Notes: generated from the letters alone by a model not told the origin. Counted from the first letter of the stretch, positions 53,185-62,862 are shown. The stretch: DNA of 64,000 bases from JANXXV01 sp038200305 (GCA_038200305.1 JBBPYD010000148.1:24187-88186), one strand, 5' to 3'. Numbers and translations are program-made.

Positions 53185-53424
53185 ATGCCGCTTCTGAAGT
53201 GGGCTACCGACGTCCTCAGCCGCACCACGGAAGAGGAACGGGACCAGATGCAGGCCCTGTTTGACACTGCTTACTGGACAAAAAATGCCAACCACCAGCT
53301 CTCACCCGATACGGAAATTGTGCTTAAGCCAATTGCCGCCAAAAGTGCAAACAGCGTTGACCAGCCTGTCTCGGCTCACTGCCAGCACGGCAAGTGGACC
53401 GCCGAACTCAAGCAATCGCACTAG
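53185..53424 (+). CDS. Small protein of unknown function
   Basis: ATG 53185 gives 79 residues (MPLLKWATDVLSRTTEEERD...). The composition is protein-like and hydrophilic, with no membrane segment or family match. Its TAG shares the CTAG palindrome with the restored DUF1080 stop on the other strand, an arrangement that supports it as a real gene. The ribosome site (AAGTGAT) is weak. Confidence 0.55.
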   Translation: MPLLKWATDVLSRTTEEERDQMQALFDTAYWTKNANHQLSPDTEIVLKPIAAKSANSVDQPVSAHCQHGKWTAELKQSH

Positions 53425-54043
53425 TCCAGCGGTTTGATCCGGATGTTCCGGTAATAAACCGTGCTCCCTGGGTCGTGCCCTTGCAGCGCGATGGTGCCAA
53501 TGCCAATGCGGCGGCCCGGGAAGTCCTTCGTGCCTGCCCAATCCGGCGGCTGCGTCCACTGGGAGACCATTTATCGTTCACCATGATGGTGATCGTGTTA
53601 CCCTTGGCGATAATGTGCTCGGTGAACCACTCGTTATCCTTGGCTACTTCCGCGCCGTTGTCCTTCACCTCATACAGGCTTCCGGTCTTCCGCTTGTCTG
53701 AGTTGTAAGTGTTGTTCACCTGCACCTCAAATCCCTTGCCAGGCCAGCCCTTTTCCTGATATTCGGTGTCGATATAAATGCCACCGTTGGAGCCAGGCAG
53801 CGTCATCACATCCACCTTGAGTTCAAAGTCCTTGAACTTGTGGTTGCGGAAATCGCCCATATAAAAACAATGGCTGCGCTGACCGTGCGCCACGATGGCG
53901 CCGTCCTTAATTGAGAATGTCTCTACGTTCTCATTCGGCTTCCAGCCCCTCAGATCTTTACCATCGAAAAGCGAAGTCCAGCCTTCTTCGGCGGCACTCA
54001 TGGGCGCCAGGGCGATCAGCAGAAACGCAATTGGCAATCTCAT
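53421..54043 (-). pseudogene. DUF1080 (3-keto-disaccharide hydrolase-like) gene with one-base frame disruption
   Basis: ATG 54043 gives a signal peptide (MRLPIAFLLIALAPMSA) and a good DUF1080 lectin-like domain (WTSLFDGKDLRGWKPNENVE; LPGSNGGIYIDTEYQEKGW). After VNDK (about 53573) the frame becomes non-family sequence. Shifting by one base restores WTQPPDWAGTKDFPGRR and IGIGTIALQGHDPG, ending RIKPLD with a TAG at 53421. One A missing from the AAA run explains this, either a true mutation or a base-calling error. The restored protein is about 207 residues and likely secreted. Confidence 0.8.
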
Positions 54044-54210
54044 CTAGCGGCTATCTTACTTGAGGCGTTCTATATAGCGCAAGCAGGGGCTTGGTACAAT
54101 TCAGGTATAGGTATCGGAAGTCTCGCCAGGATGCCAGTAACGTAACCCTGTCCAGCGGTAATTTACGATGCGATTATCGTCCATGTAGTCGAATTCTTTG
54201 AAGGTCTACT

Positions 54211-57200
54211 TTGTTGAATCAGTTTGATCTCAGTTTTGGTTTTGCATTTCAGGATTTGTATCGCCGTGAAGGTTTGGTGCGCCTGGATGCACTGTTCCTA
54301 GAACACCTGCAGGCCACCGATCCCGCGCTATCCAGCCGCTTGACCGAGGCCCGGTCCAATCCGGACGCGCTGACGCACAAGCAGCAGTCGGACCTGATCG
54401 TCGACCTGGCGCCGCACGTCGAGGACTTCATCGGCGAGCTATTCAACATTCCGTCTGAAGTGAAAGCGTTGCAGGCACGGCATGATGCCCTAGCGCCGGT
54501 TTATGCGTTCAAACGCAAATTCGTTCAAAAAAAAGCGATCAGCGGAGTCACCAAAGACCAGGCGAGCGCCATTCACGGTCCCGCTCTAGCGTCCGAACTC
54601 GAAATGCTGTTCTCAGAGCCTCTCACTGAGAAGAGCTTCGTCGAACACGTCTCGCATTGGATGGAAACCGAGCAGGACCACACCGCGCATTTGCAGAAAG
54701 CAGCCCAATACGCGGCGTGGGCCGCGCTCGCTCCGGCTGGCATCGCCAAGCATCGTCATGGCGTTCTTTTCCGCGTGCCGCATAAGCTTGACCCCGCGCA
54801 CCTGGTCCACGTGGAAACCGTCAATGTTGACGGTGTCACCCGGTTCGCCGTACCTCAGCACGATCTCCGGCATCGCGAGGGCTTCGAACTCACTGACCCC
54901 GGCATGGACCTGAATGGCGCGCTCGATCAGGCCAATTACTGCATCAAATGCCACAACCAGGGTAAAGACAGTTGCTCCACCGGCCTCAAGGAAAAGGATG
55001 GCGCGTTCAAGCTGAGCAACTTCGGCGTCACACTCGCCGGCTGCCCCCTGGAAGAAAAGATTTCCGAAATGAACGTGGTGAAGCAGCGCGGCAATTCGAT
55101 TGGCGCTCTCGCGATTATCACCGTGGATAACCCGATGGCGGCGGGCACCGGTCATCGCATCTGCAATGACTGCATGAAATCGTGCATTTTCCAAAAGCAG
55201 GACCCTGTCGATATCCCGCAGGTAGAAACGCGCGCGTTGAAAGACGTGCTGGATCTTCCCTGGGGCTTCGAGATCTACAGCCTGCTCACCCGCTGGAACC
55301 CGCTGAATCTGGCGCGTCCCCTGCCCCGCCCGGATTCCGGATACAAAGTGCTGGTGGTTGGCCTGGGCCCGGCCGGTTTCACGTTATCCCACCATCTGAT
55401 GAACGATGGACACACGGTGGCCGGGGTCGATGGACTCAAGATCGAGCCGCTGCCTGAGGACATCTCCGGTGTGAATCCTCTGGGCGAGCGCACTCCGTTC
55501 CGTCCGATTCGCGATGTCAACGAGCTTTACGAATCTCTGGATGACCGTGTGATGGCGGGCTTCGGCGGCGTTGCCGAATATGGCATTACAGTCCGCTGGA
55601 ACAAGAACTTCTTGAAAGTCATCCGGCTGCTGCTGGAACGGCGGCGCGAGTTCAGCATGTTCGGTGGTGTCCGCTTCGGCGGCACTTTGACGGTTGACAG
55701 TTCATTTCAACTCGGCTTCGATCATGTCGCGCTCTGCGCGGGCGCCGGCCGGCCCACCGTGATTCCAATGAAGAATGGGCTGGCCCGTGGCGTCCGCCAA
55801 GCCTCGGACTTCCTGATGGCGTTGCAGTTGACGGGCGCGGCGAAGGCGAACTCCGTTGCGAACCTGCAAGTGCGGATGCCGATTGTGGTGATCGGCGGCG
55901 GCCTCACCGCCATCGATACGGCGACCGAATCGCTTGCCTACTATGTGGTGCAGGTTGAGAAGTTCCTGCAACGCTATGAGACGCTGGCGGCGGAGAAAGG
56001 CGAAGCGGAGGTGCGTGAGCGGTGGAGTCCGGAAGAAATTGCGGCCGGAGAAGAGTTTCTGGCTCACGCGCGGGCGATTCGTAATGAGAGGGCCGCAGCC
56101 GCGCGGCAGGGCCGCGAACCGGATCTGGTTGGATTGCTCAATTCCTGGGGCGGGGTCACCATCGCTTACCGGCGCCGCCTGGTGGATGCGCCAAGCTACA
56201 CGCTGAACCACGAAGAAGTAGCGCTGGCATTGCAGGAAGGAATTCGTTTCGCCGAGTGCCTGACACCGGAAGAAGTGGAAGTGGACCAGTATGGCCATGT
56301 AGCGGCGTTGCAGCTTACCCGGCATCCTTTCGATGCGGTCACCGGCAAGATGTCCGCATCGGGTGAGCCGGTCAGGCTAGCGGCCAAGTCGATTCTTGTG
56401 GCAGCAGGAACGCAGCCGAACACGGTCCTCGGGCGTGAAGATCCGGACAATGTGTTCCTCGACGGCAAGTGGTTCCAGGCGGTGGACGAAGAAGGGCAAA
56501 CGGTGAAGCCAGAGCGCGTAGCTAAGCCCAAGGCCGTGCGCGTCCTGATGTCTCTTCGCGCCGACGGCCGCGCCATCAGCTTCTTCGGCGATCTGCATCC
56601 GTCGTTTGCTGGCAATGTGGTGAAGGCGATGGCGAGCGCCAAACAAGGCTATCCGGTGGTGTCCCGCGTGCTCGCGCGCCGGTCCGCTACCGAACCCGCG
56701 CCCGCGGCACTGTTGAGCAAACTGAATCGCGAACTCCGCGCGGTGGTGCATGACGTGGTCCGGTTAACGCCCAACATCGTCGAAGTCATCGTGAAAGCCC
56801 CTATGGCCGCGCGTGCCTTCGAACCGGGCCAGTTCTACCGCTTACAGAATTACGAAACGTTCGCTCCCCGCGCCGATGGCACCACGTTAGCCATGGAAGG
56901 ACTGGCGCTGACCGGCGCTTCGGTCGACCGCGAGAAAGGTCTGCTATCGACCATTGTTCTTGAAATGGGCGGCTCGTCCGATCTGTGCGCTCTGCTGAAG
57001 CCGGGCGAACCGGTGATCCTGATGGGGCCAACCGGAACACCCACGGAAACACCGGGCCAGGAAACCGTCCTGCTGATCGGCGGCGGTCTGGGCAATGCGG
57101 TGCTGTTTTCCATCGGCCAGCAGTTGCGCGCCAGCGGATCGCGAACCGTCTATTTCGCCGGATACAAGAAGATCATCGACCGCTACAAAGTGGAAGAGAT

Positions 57201-57723
57201 CGAAAAGGCTGCGGACGTGGTGATCTGGTGCTGTGACGAAGCGCCTGGATTCACACCGGGCCGTGTGCAGGACAAGGCATTCGTCGGCAATATGCTTGAG
57301 GCGATCTTGGCTTACGGCCGTGGCGATCTCGACGAGCCGGAAATCCCGCTGAGCACGGTGGACCGCCTGGTGGTGATCGGCTCCGATGGCTTAATGGGCG
57401 CAATCGCGCGGGCGCGGCACACCGTGCTCGCTCCCTATCTCAAGCTCAATCACAAAGCGATTGGGAGCATCAACTCACCCATGCAGTGCATGATGAAAGA
57501 GATCTGCGCCCAATGCCTGCAGCTTCACAAAGATCCGGTCACGGGCGCGGAAACAGTAGTATTTTCCTGCTTCAATCAGGATCAATCGCTCGATCATGTG
57601 GATTGGAGCAATCTCCGCACGCGCCTCTCCCAAAACGGCGTTCAGGAAAAGCTAACGAAGCAGTGGATTGACCGCTGCCTGCGCCAGATCGGCGCCCGCG
57701 AGGAACTGGTGGTCGGGGTCTAA
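54211..57723 (+). CDS. Large flavin/iron-sulfur oxidoreductase: GltD-like plus PyrK-like fusion
   Basis: TTG 54211, with AAGG 6 bases upstream, starts a 1170-residue protein. Residues 1-230 are unassigned and helical. Cys groups at C244/C247 (CIKC) and C318/C321/C325 (CNDCMKSC) resemble the iron-sulfur N-domain of GltD. Two Rossmann motifs follow, GLGPAG (about 385) and GGGLTA (about 562), as in the FAD/NADPH part of GltD. Residues about 840-1170 resemble PyrK/FNR-type reductases, with GGGLGNA (about 957) and Cys C1093, C1099, C1102 and about C1120. These are the modules of NfnB and NfnA in one chain. Substrates are unknown. Confidence 0.85.
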   Translation: MLNQFDLSFGFAFQDLYRREGLVRLDALFLEHLQATDPALSSRLTEARSNPDALTHKQQSDLIVDLAPHVEDFIGELFNIPSEVKALQARHDALAPVYAFKRKFVQKKAISGVTKDQASAIHGPALASELEMLFSEPLTEKSFVEHVSHWMETEQDHTAHLQKAAQYAAWAALAPAGIAKHRHGVLFRVPHKLDPAHLVHVETVNVDGVTRFAVPQHDLRHREGFELTDPGMDLNGALDQANYCIKCHNQGKDSCSTGLKEKDGAFKLSNFGVTLAGCPLEEKISEMNVVKQRGNSIGALAIITVDNPMAAGTGHRICNDCMKSCIFQKQDPVDIPQVETRALKDVLDLPWGFEIYSLLTRWNPLNLARPLPRPDSGYKVLVVGLGPAGFTLSHHLMNDGHTVAGVDGLKIEPLPEDISGVNPLGERTPFRPIRDVNELYESLDDRVMAGFGGVAEYGITVRWNKNFLKVIRLLLERRREFSMFGGVRFGGTLTVDSSFQLGFDHVALCAGAGRPTVIPMKNGLARGVRQASDFLMALQLTGAAKANSVANLQVRMPIVVIGGGLTAIDTATESLAYYVVQVEKFLQRYETLAAEKGEAEVRERWSPEEIAAGEEFLAHARAIRNERAAAARQGREPDLVGLLNSWGGVTIAYRRRLVDAPSYTLNHEEVALALQEGIRFAECLTPEEVEVDQYGHVAALQLTRHPFDAVTGKMSASGEPVRLAAKSILVAAGTQPNTVLGREDPDNVFLDGKWFQAVDEEGQTVKPERVAKPKAVRVLMSLRADGRAISFFGDLHPSFAGNVVKAMASAKQGYPVVSRVLARRSATEPAPAALLSKLNRELRAVVHDVVRLTPNIVEVIVKAPMAARAFEPGQFYRLQNYETFAPRADGTTLAMEGLALTGASVDREKGLLSTIVLEMGGSSDLCALLKPGEPVILMGPTGTPTETPGQETVLLIGGGLGNAVLFSIGQQLRASGSRTVYFAGYKKIIDRYKVEEIEKAADVVIWCCDEAPGFTPGRVQDKAFVGNMLEAILAYGRGDLDEPEIPLSTVDRLVVIGSDGLMGAIARARHTVLAPYLKLNHKAIGSINSPMQCMMKEICAQCLQLHKDPVTGAETVVFSCFNQDQSLDHVDWSNLRTRLSQNGVQEKLTKQWIDRCLRQIGAREELVVGV

Positions 57724-57730
57724 AGATTCA

Positions 57731-58105
57731 ATGAATTGGTCAGCTATCGCCGCAACGCTACTCGCAATCGCCGTCATCTGCGGCGCGTTCGGCGCACATG
57801 CCCTCCGCGATCGCCTGGATGCTTACTCCATCGGCATCTGGGAGCGTGCGGCGTTCTACCATTTCGTCCACGCCCTCGGCTTACTGATGATTCCGTTGTT
57901 CGCCCGCGCAGGCGTGCTCTCCCAAACTGGCGCGAACAGAGTGAGCATACTATTCTTCGCGGGCATCCTCCTGTTCTCAGGAAGCCTCTATGCCCTCGCT
58001 CTAACCGGCGTGCGCGCGCTTGGCGCGGTAACGCCATTCGGCGGCCTCGCCTTCATCGCCGGTTGGCTCTTACTCGCATTTGAGCTGTTCCGCGCGAAAG
58101 CCTAA
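57731..58105 (+). CDS. DUF423 membrane protein
   Basis: The start chosen is ATG 57731 (MNWSAIAATLLAIAV), just after the oxidoreductase stop, giving 124 residues. Four helices and the DUF423 signatures CGAFGAHALRD, WERAAFYHFVHALGLL and TPFGGLAFIAGW are present. Function is unknown (YgdD/YwdK-like family). It probably shares the upstream gene's transcript. Confidence 0.9.
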   Translation: MNWSAIAATLLAIAVICGAFGAHALRDRLDAYSIGIWERAAFYHFVHALGLLMIPLFARAGVLSQTGANRVSILFFAGILLFSGSLYALALTGVRALGAVTPFGGLAFIAGWLLLAFELFRAKA

Positions 58106-58121
58106 CCATTCCGCGAGAAGT

Positions 58122-58712
58122 CTATTCCTTCGAAGCCCGATACCCAGCCCGCATCGCATCGGCTTCGGTCATATACTTACCGCTCTTCGTATTGCCGAAC
58201 CAGCGCTGCCCTTCTTTGTGATAAACCTTCGTATCCAGGTTGACCCACACCATACCCGGACCAGGTGGCGGAACCGCGGGTTTCACCCCAGCCTTAGCAG
58301 CATTAGTCCCCGTCTGCTTCGTAACAGATGGGGCGGACGAGGCAGATGGAGTGGCCGCGGCGGATTTGGGACTTACCGGCTTTGCAGCCGGAGCGTTCAT
58401 TGCGCTCCCCCCGCTGGCACTCACCATCGGAGTAATCTCCGCAATCGTCTTCGCGGAAACACCCGCCTTCGCCAGATCTTTCGCCGATCCATAGGGCCGT
58501 CCGGCGATAATCTTCTTGGCCGTTGCCGCGCCTACTCCCGGCAGCGATTCCAGATCCTTCTGGCTCGCCGTGTTCAAATCAACCGTCTTTCCCGGCGCAG
58601 CCTTTGCGCTCTTTTCCTGCTTTTTCTTCTCCGCCGCTCCATACATCGGAACCATAAGCAGCGCCATGCATGCAAACGCCGCAACCCACTTTCGCTTCAT
58701 CGGCCTTTTCAT
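58122..58712 (-). CDS. Exported helix-hairpin-helix (ComEA-like) protein
   Basis: This 196-residue protein has a signal segment (KWVAAFACMALLMVPMYGA), a helix-hairpin-helix domain of ComEA type (VDLNTASQKDLESLPGVGAA, about 43-100), an Ala/Pro/Ser-rich linker, and a C-terminal piece (WVNLDTKVYHKEGQRWFG) that occurs in similar Acidobacteriota proteins. ComEA-like proteins bind DNA outside the inner membrane during uptake. Other competence genes are not in the window. Confidence 0.82.
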   Translation of the reverse strand: MKRPMKRKWVAAFACMALLMVPMYGAAEKKKQEKSAKAAPGKTVDLNTASQKDLESLPGVGAATAKKIIAGRPYGSAKDLAKAGVSAKTIAEITPMVSASGGSAMNAPAAKPVSPKSAAATPSASSAPSVTKQTGTNAAKAGVKPAVPPPGPGMVWVNLDTKVYHKEGQRWFGNTKSGKYMTEADAMRAGYRASKE

Positions 58713-58733
58713 CCCTACACCCCTCCTTTTGAG

Positions 58734-59900
58734 TTACCGAAATACACCCGTATGCCCCAGTGAATACCGTCCTGGTTGGGGATAAACACACAACCCGTGC
58801 GGCCCCCTTCCCACCGGAATCCTGGCCAGCAAATGCCCATCGCCTGTGTCGATGGCATAAACTTCCTTGCTGTACCGCCCCGACAGCCACAGCACTTTCC
58901 CGTCCGCCGAAACTCCTCCCATATCCGGGCTGCCGCCGCCGGGGAACTTCCACTTCTTTACAATCTGGCGCGTTGCGAAATCGATCACCGATACGCTGCC
59001 CTCCCCGCGATTGGAAACGTACAACACGCTTGCATCCCGGCTTGCATAAAGCCCGTGGGTTCCTTTGCCCGTCGGCAGGAATCCAATCCGCTTGAAGTTG
59101 TCGCCGTCGATCAGGTATACGCCGTTCGCCATCATATCGGCAACGTAGAATACTTTGCCGTCCGGCGAGAGCTTCACGTCCTGAGGCATCCCGCCCGGCT
59201 CCAGCATCAGCTTGCCCAATACCTTCTTCTCCGCCACGTCCACCTTCACCAGCTCAGACGAAAACTCGCAGCTTGCAATCAGGTAACGCCCATTCGCGGA
59301 AAAATCCATGTGGTCCACCCCGCGGCAACCCACCTTTAGCGTCGTTTCCAGTTTCATGGTTTTCGGATCCCGGAAATCAAGCTGCTTCATGCGTTCGGCC
59401 ACAACAATAGCGTACTTGCCGTCGGGCGTGAAATACATATTGTACGGATCCAGCACCGCGATGGTCCGCCCCTTTGCGCCGGTCGCCGGATCGAGCGATA
59501 TCACGGTGTCGCCCAAATCGTTCAGCACCCAAAGCGTTTTAAGATCCCAAGATGGCACAACATGTTGCGGCTCTTTCCCCGCCGCGAAGTGGTCCACAAT
59601 CTTGAATGTTTTCGGATCGATGACGTCCACGGTATTGCTGCCGCTGTTCGGCACGTAAACGCGCGAGGGGAAATCCTTCACCACCGGACTTAACTTTCCA
59701 ACGGTATCTTCGGAGTAAATGTTTTTCGGGTCGATCACCGGCGGCATGCCGGGCAATGAGTCCTGAGGTGGTGTTGCAGCGGTGGCGCGAGCCGGCTCGG
59801 CCTTCGCCGGTTCGGCTCCACCACGCGTGGAAGAGCATCCCGTTGACAGAATGCCAGTTAGAAAAAGTGCAAAAGAGAGGACGATGGTTTTACAGCGCAT
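58734..59900 (-). CDS. YncE-like beta-propeller lipoprotein
   Basis: The start chosen is ATG 59900 (MRCKTIVLSFALFL), giving 388 residues; an in-frame start at 59918 is possible. The lipobox LSTGC marks a lipoprotein. A seven-bladed propeller follows, with YVTN-type repeats (VYVPNSGSNTVDVIDPKTFK, TLWVLNDLGDTVISLDPATG, LYVSNRGEGSVSVIDFATRQ). Function unknown. It lies 21 bases upstream of the ComEA-like gene on the same strand. Confidence 0.87.
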   Translation of the reverse strand: MRCKTIVLSFALFLTGILSTGCSSTRGGAEPAKAEPARATAATPPQDSLPGMPPVIDPKNIYSEDTVGKLSPVVKDFPSRVYVPNSGSNTVDVIDPKTFKIVDHFAAGKEPQHVVPSWDLKTLWVLNDLGDTVISLDPATGAKGRTIAVLDPYNMYFTPDGKYAIVVAERMKQLDFRDPKTMKLETTLKVGCRGVDHMDFSANGRYLIASCEFSSELVKVDVAEKKVLGKLMLEPGGMPQDVKLSPDGKVFYVADMMANGVYLIDGDNFKRIGFLPTGKGTHGLYASRDASVLYVSNRGEGSVSVIDFATRQIVKKWKFPGGGSPDMGGVSADGKVLWLSGRYSKEVYAIDTGDGHLLARIPVGRGPHGLCVYPQPGRYSLGHTGVFR

Positions 59901-59937
59901 GATGTGTGAGCCGGACATAACTTTCCGGCCACACTCA

Positions 59938-60395
59938 TTATAAGATCTGTTTTACTTCCGCCTGTGCCAAGTCATCCAGCAGGTGCAACACCCCATTCGT
60001 GCAAGGAATATCCGCTTGAATAATTCTGGCCCCGCCATAGCGCGTCTCGCCCGGTGCGCTCTTCACCGGCACTCGCAATCCACCAAGCTTTTTAACGACG
60101 AACTTAGCTTGAAGTCTGCTGCCGTAAGTCTTCCCCGCACAATATGACGGCTTATCAGGGTCCCCAACTCGTCCCGGTTTTCCATCTCAACGGGGCTGAA
60201 CGCAGCATCGGTTGGGATGAAGACCGTTAGCAATTCCGGCCCTTTCAGCAGGGATGCCACACCGGCAAAGCGGGCGGCTTCCACGAAGCGGGAACACGAT
60301 CCGTTCGCCATCGCCGTGTCCAGCAGATCGCGGGTCGCCAGTTTCTCATCTACAGCCGTAGTCTGATCTTTTGTTGTTTGATCCTGGCTACTCAT
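59938..60395 (-). pseudogene. Fasciclin (FAS1)-domain gene with one-base frame disruption
   Basis: ATG 60395, with GGAGG 5 bases upstream and an 8-base overlap with the kinase stop, begins MSSQDQTTKDQ and a FAS1 domain (ATRDLLDTAMANGSCSRFVE; LLTVFIPTDAAFSPVEM). After SSSLKS the frame stops at 60063. Shifting by one base at the five-T run 60089-60093 restores KKLGGLRVPVKSAPGE and then ARIIQADIPCTNGVLHLLDD, ending at a TAA at 59938. FAS1 domains mediate adhesion. No signal peptide is visible, so it may be cytoplasmic. Confidence 0.8.
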
Positions 60396-61854
60396 TAACT
60401 CCTCCATTCCTTGAAAGCGTGAACCGGAAAGTCGCGCCCTTGCCCAGTTCCGACTCCACCCAGATCCGCCCGCCATGGTTCTCCACAATTTTCTTGCACA
60501 GAGCCAACCCGATCCCCGTGCCTGGCACTTCTTTCGCATGCAGGCGCTTGAAAACTCCAAAAATGCGTTCATGATACTTCGGGTCGATTCCTATGCCGTT
60601 ATCCTGCACCGAAAATATCCATTCCCGCTCCCGCTCCTGCATTGAAATATGGATGCGCGGCGGAACCTGGCTGCGGTATTTAACTGCGTTCTCAATCAGA
60701 TTCTGGAACAGTTGCACCATCTGCATCTGGATGCAGTCCACCACCGGCAGGGAATCCGAGGTCACCACCGCATCGTTGTTCTCCACCACCAGTTTCAGAT
60801 TCATCAGAGCCCATTGCAGAACTGCATTCAGATCGGCCGGCGCGAACGGAGCGGTCTCCAGGGTCAAAACCCGTGAGTAGGTCAGCAAATCGCGGATCAG
60901 AGAGCTCATCCGGTCCACGCCTTCCACCATGAAGCCGATAAACTCGTCCGCATCCTTGTCCAGCTTGCCTTTATACCGCTTGGCCAACAGTTGCGCGTAA
61001 CTTGAGATCATCCGCAAAGGCTCCTGCAGATCGTGGCTCGTAACGTATGCAAACTGCTGCAAGTCGTTGTTGGATCGCGCCAGTTCCTGTGCCTGCTTTG
61101 TCAGCGCCTCCTGCGCGAGCCGTTTTTCCGTCATGTCGCGCATCACCTTGGCCCATCCCCGCAGATGCCCTTCGTTATCTAGCACAGGCGTCATCACACC
61201 GCTCGCCCAGAACCGGCTCCCATCCTTACGCACGTGCCAGCGCTCGTCTTCGGCCCTCCCTTCACGGATCGCCTTCTGAATCTCACTTTCCGCCATACCG
61301 GCCCGCAAATCTTCCGGCGTAAAGAAGACTGTGACAGGTTTTCCAAGAATTTCCTCCTCCGTGTAGCCCAAAAGCCGCTCCGCCCCAGCGTTCCAGTTGA
61401 TTACGCAGCCGTTCAGGTCCATCAACAGAAATGCATAGTCGCAAACGTTGTCGGAAAATAAGCGGAATCGCTCTTCACTCCGCCGCAGCGCATCCTCGGC
61501 CCGCTTGCGCGCGGTAACGTCGCGGATATTGAGTTGAATGACTCTTGACCCATTCTCCTGGTAGATATTCCCGATGATGGCAGCCTCGAAAATCGTTCCC
61601 GGCTTCGATCGCATTGTCACGCCATCTCGCTGCGCTACTTCGGTCTCCAAAATTTCCTTAAATAGTTCCTCGCCACTCTGCGGATCGAACCACACCGGGG
61701 CCGACCGGATATCGTCGGCCAGCAGTTCTTCCTTGGAGTAACCTAGCCACTCCAACAAGAACGGATTCACGTCGATCACGCGCCAGCTATGGGCGTCGAT
61801 CAGAAGGATTCCGTCCTTTGCCGTCTCGAACTGCCGGTGATAACGCTCTTCCAT
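60388..61854 (-). CDS. PAS-domain sensor histidine kinase, soluble
   Basis: This 488-residue protein has two PAS domains (about 1-115, ILLIDAHSWRVIDVNPFLLE; about 125-245, FLLMDLNGCVINWNAGAERL). A coiled coil leads to the phosphoacceptor His in TSHDLQEPLRMIS, and the ATPase domain has NLIENAVKYRS, QDNGIGIDPKY and GTGIGLALCKK. No membrane segment is seen, so it probably senses a cytoplasmic signal. This phytochrome-like HisKA variant often has no linked regulator, and none is here. It is coupled to the FAS1 gene. Confidence 0.93.
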   Translation of the reverse strand: MEERYHRQFETAKDGILLIDAHSWRVIDVNPFLLEWLGYSKEELLADDIRSAPVWFDPQSGEELFKEILETEVAQRDGVTMRSKPGTIFEAAIIGNIYQENGSRVIQLNIRDVTARKRAEDALRRSEERFRLFSDNVCDYAFLLMDLNGCVINWNAGAERLLGYTEEEILGKPVTVFFTPEDLRAGMAESEIQKAIREGRAEDERWHVRKDGSRFWASGVMTPVLDNEGHLRGWAKVMRDMTEKRLAQEALTKQAQELARSNNDLQQFAYVTSHDLQEPLRMISSYAQLLAKRYKGKLDKDADEFIGFMVEGVDRMSSLIRDLLTYSRVLTLETAPFAPADLNAVLQWALMNLKLVVENNDAVVTSDSLPVVDCIQMQMVQLFQNLIENAVKYRSQVPPRIHISMQEREREWIFSVQDNGIGIDPKYHERIFGVFKRLHAKEVPGTGIGLALCKKIVENHGGRIWVESELGKGATFRFTLSRNGGVNE

Positions 61855-61947
61855 CTAGGTATGAGAGCGCATTCGCCGTTAAACCGTTCGCCGCTCTATG
61901 CCGTTAACGGTGAGCACCGGGTATACTGGCCTGGGGAGGCGAACGCC

Positions 61948-62862
61948 ATGCCAGGTGAACTCGCGCTGCATTCGGTCAGTTACGCCGGACTCTGGGGTCA
62001 GGCTTACCTCAACGTCACTGACTTCATAACCAAAGCCGCGAACCTCGGCTACCCGGCCGTCATGCTGATGGCCAAGCGGCCGCACCTTTCCGTTCTGGAC
62101 TATGGTCCGGCAGAGCGGTCGGCCTTGCGCATGCATCTGGAAAATAAAAAGGTTCAGTGCGTCTGTATTGCCGGTTACACCAACTTCACCGCGGATCTTG
62201 AGCACGCCGAGATTCCGCACCGTGAATTTCAGATCCAGCACGTTACTGAACTGGCCGCGTTAGCCCGCGCCCTCGGTTGCCCTTTAGTCCGCGTCTTCAC
62301 CGGGTATGAAAATCCAGCTTCTTCGTTCTGGCCGCAATGGAAGCTGGTTGCCGATGCCCTTCGCGAATGTGCAAAACGTGCTGCCGATTTTGGTGTCACC
62401 ATCGGAGTGCAGAATCACCACGACATTGCGGTGGGTTTTGAAAGCCACGCCAGCCTGATCGCAAGCATCGATGAGCCAAATTGCAAAGCGCTCTTTGATG
62501 CGTGGGCTCCAGCGCTGCATGGGGTTGACATTCTCGCGGCCGCCCGGAAGCTGGGACCGCTCACGGCGCATACCACGGTGGCAAACTACGCGCTGCTGCC
62601 CCGATACCGCTATGATTCCGCGCTGGTCAACTACACGCCGCAACTGCCTGCAATTCAGGCAGTCCCGATGCAGGATGGATTCATCGATTACAAGGGATTC
62701 CTGGCGGCGCTCCGCGAATCGGGATTCTCAGGAAGCATCGCCTATGAGATGTGTTCACCGCTCCGGGATGGCGGCGATATAAAAACACTGGACAGCTACG
62801 CCCGTCAATTCCTCGAATATATGGGCAGCCCCGCCCATAAGGAAGCGTTCACCGCATTCTGA
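61948..62862 (+). CDS. Sugar phosphate isomerase/epimerase-like TIM-barrel protein
   Basis: The start chosen is ATG 61948 (MPGELALHSVSYAG), with GGGGAGG 8 bases upstream, giving 304 residues; the frame is open to 61789 but that part overlaps the kinase. The AP-endonuclease-2-type barrel shows metal-site stretches (CPLVRVFTGYENP, IGVQNHHDIAVG, ALFDAWAPALHG, GSIAYEMCSPL) with His, Asp and Glu ligands. Such proteins isomerise sugars or hydroxypyruvate. Exact substrate unknown. It is divergent from the PAS kinase. Confidence 0.88.
   Translation: MPGELALHSVSYAGLWGQAYLNVTDFITKAANLGYPAVMLMAKRPHLSVLDYGPAERSALRMHLENKKVQCVCIAGYTNFTADLEHAEIPHREFQIQHVTELAALARALGCPLVRVFTGYENPASSFWPQWKLVADALRECAKRAADFGVTIGVQNHHDIAVGFESHASLIASIDEPNCKALFDAWAPALHGVDILAAARKLGPLTAHTTVANYALLPRYRYDSALVNYTPQLPAIQAVPMQDGFIDYKGFLAALRESGFSGSIAYEMCSPLRDGGDIKTLDSYARQFLEYMGSPAHKEAFTAF

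Noticed and set aside
53565..53580. Programmed frameshifting in the DUF1080 gene
   Set aside because: Only three A residues, no slippery heptamer; a one-base deletion or sequencing error fits better.
60063..60100. Programmed -1 frameshifting in the fasciclin gene
   Set aside because: The A5 run is not in a canonical X-XXY-YYZ arrangement for the reading frame and no strong downstream hairpin was noticed; an indel is simpler.
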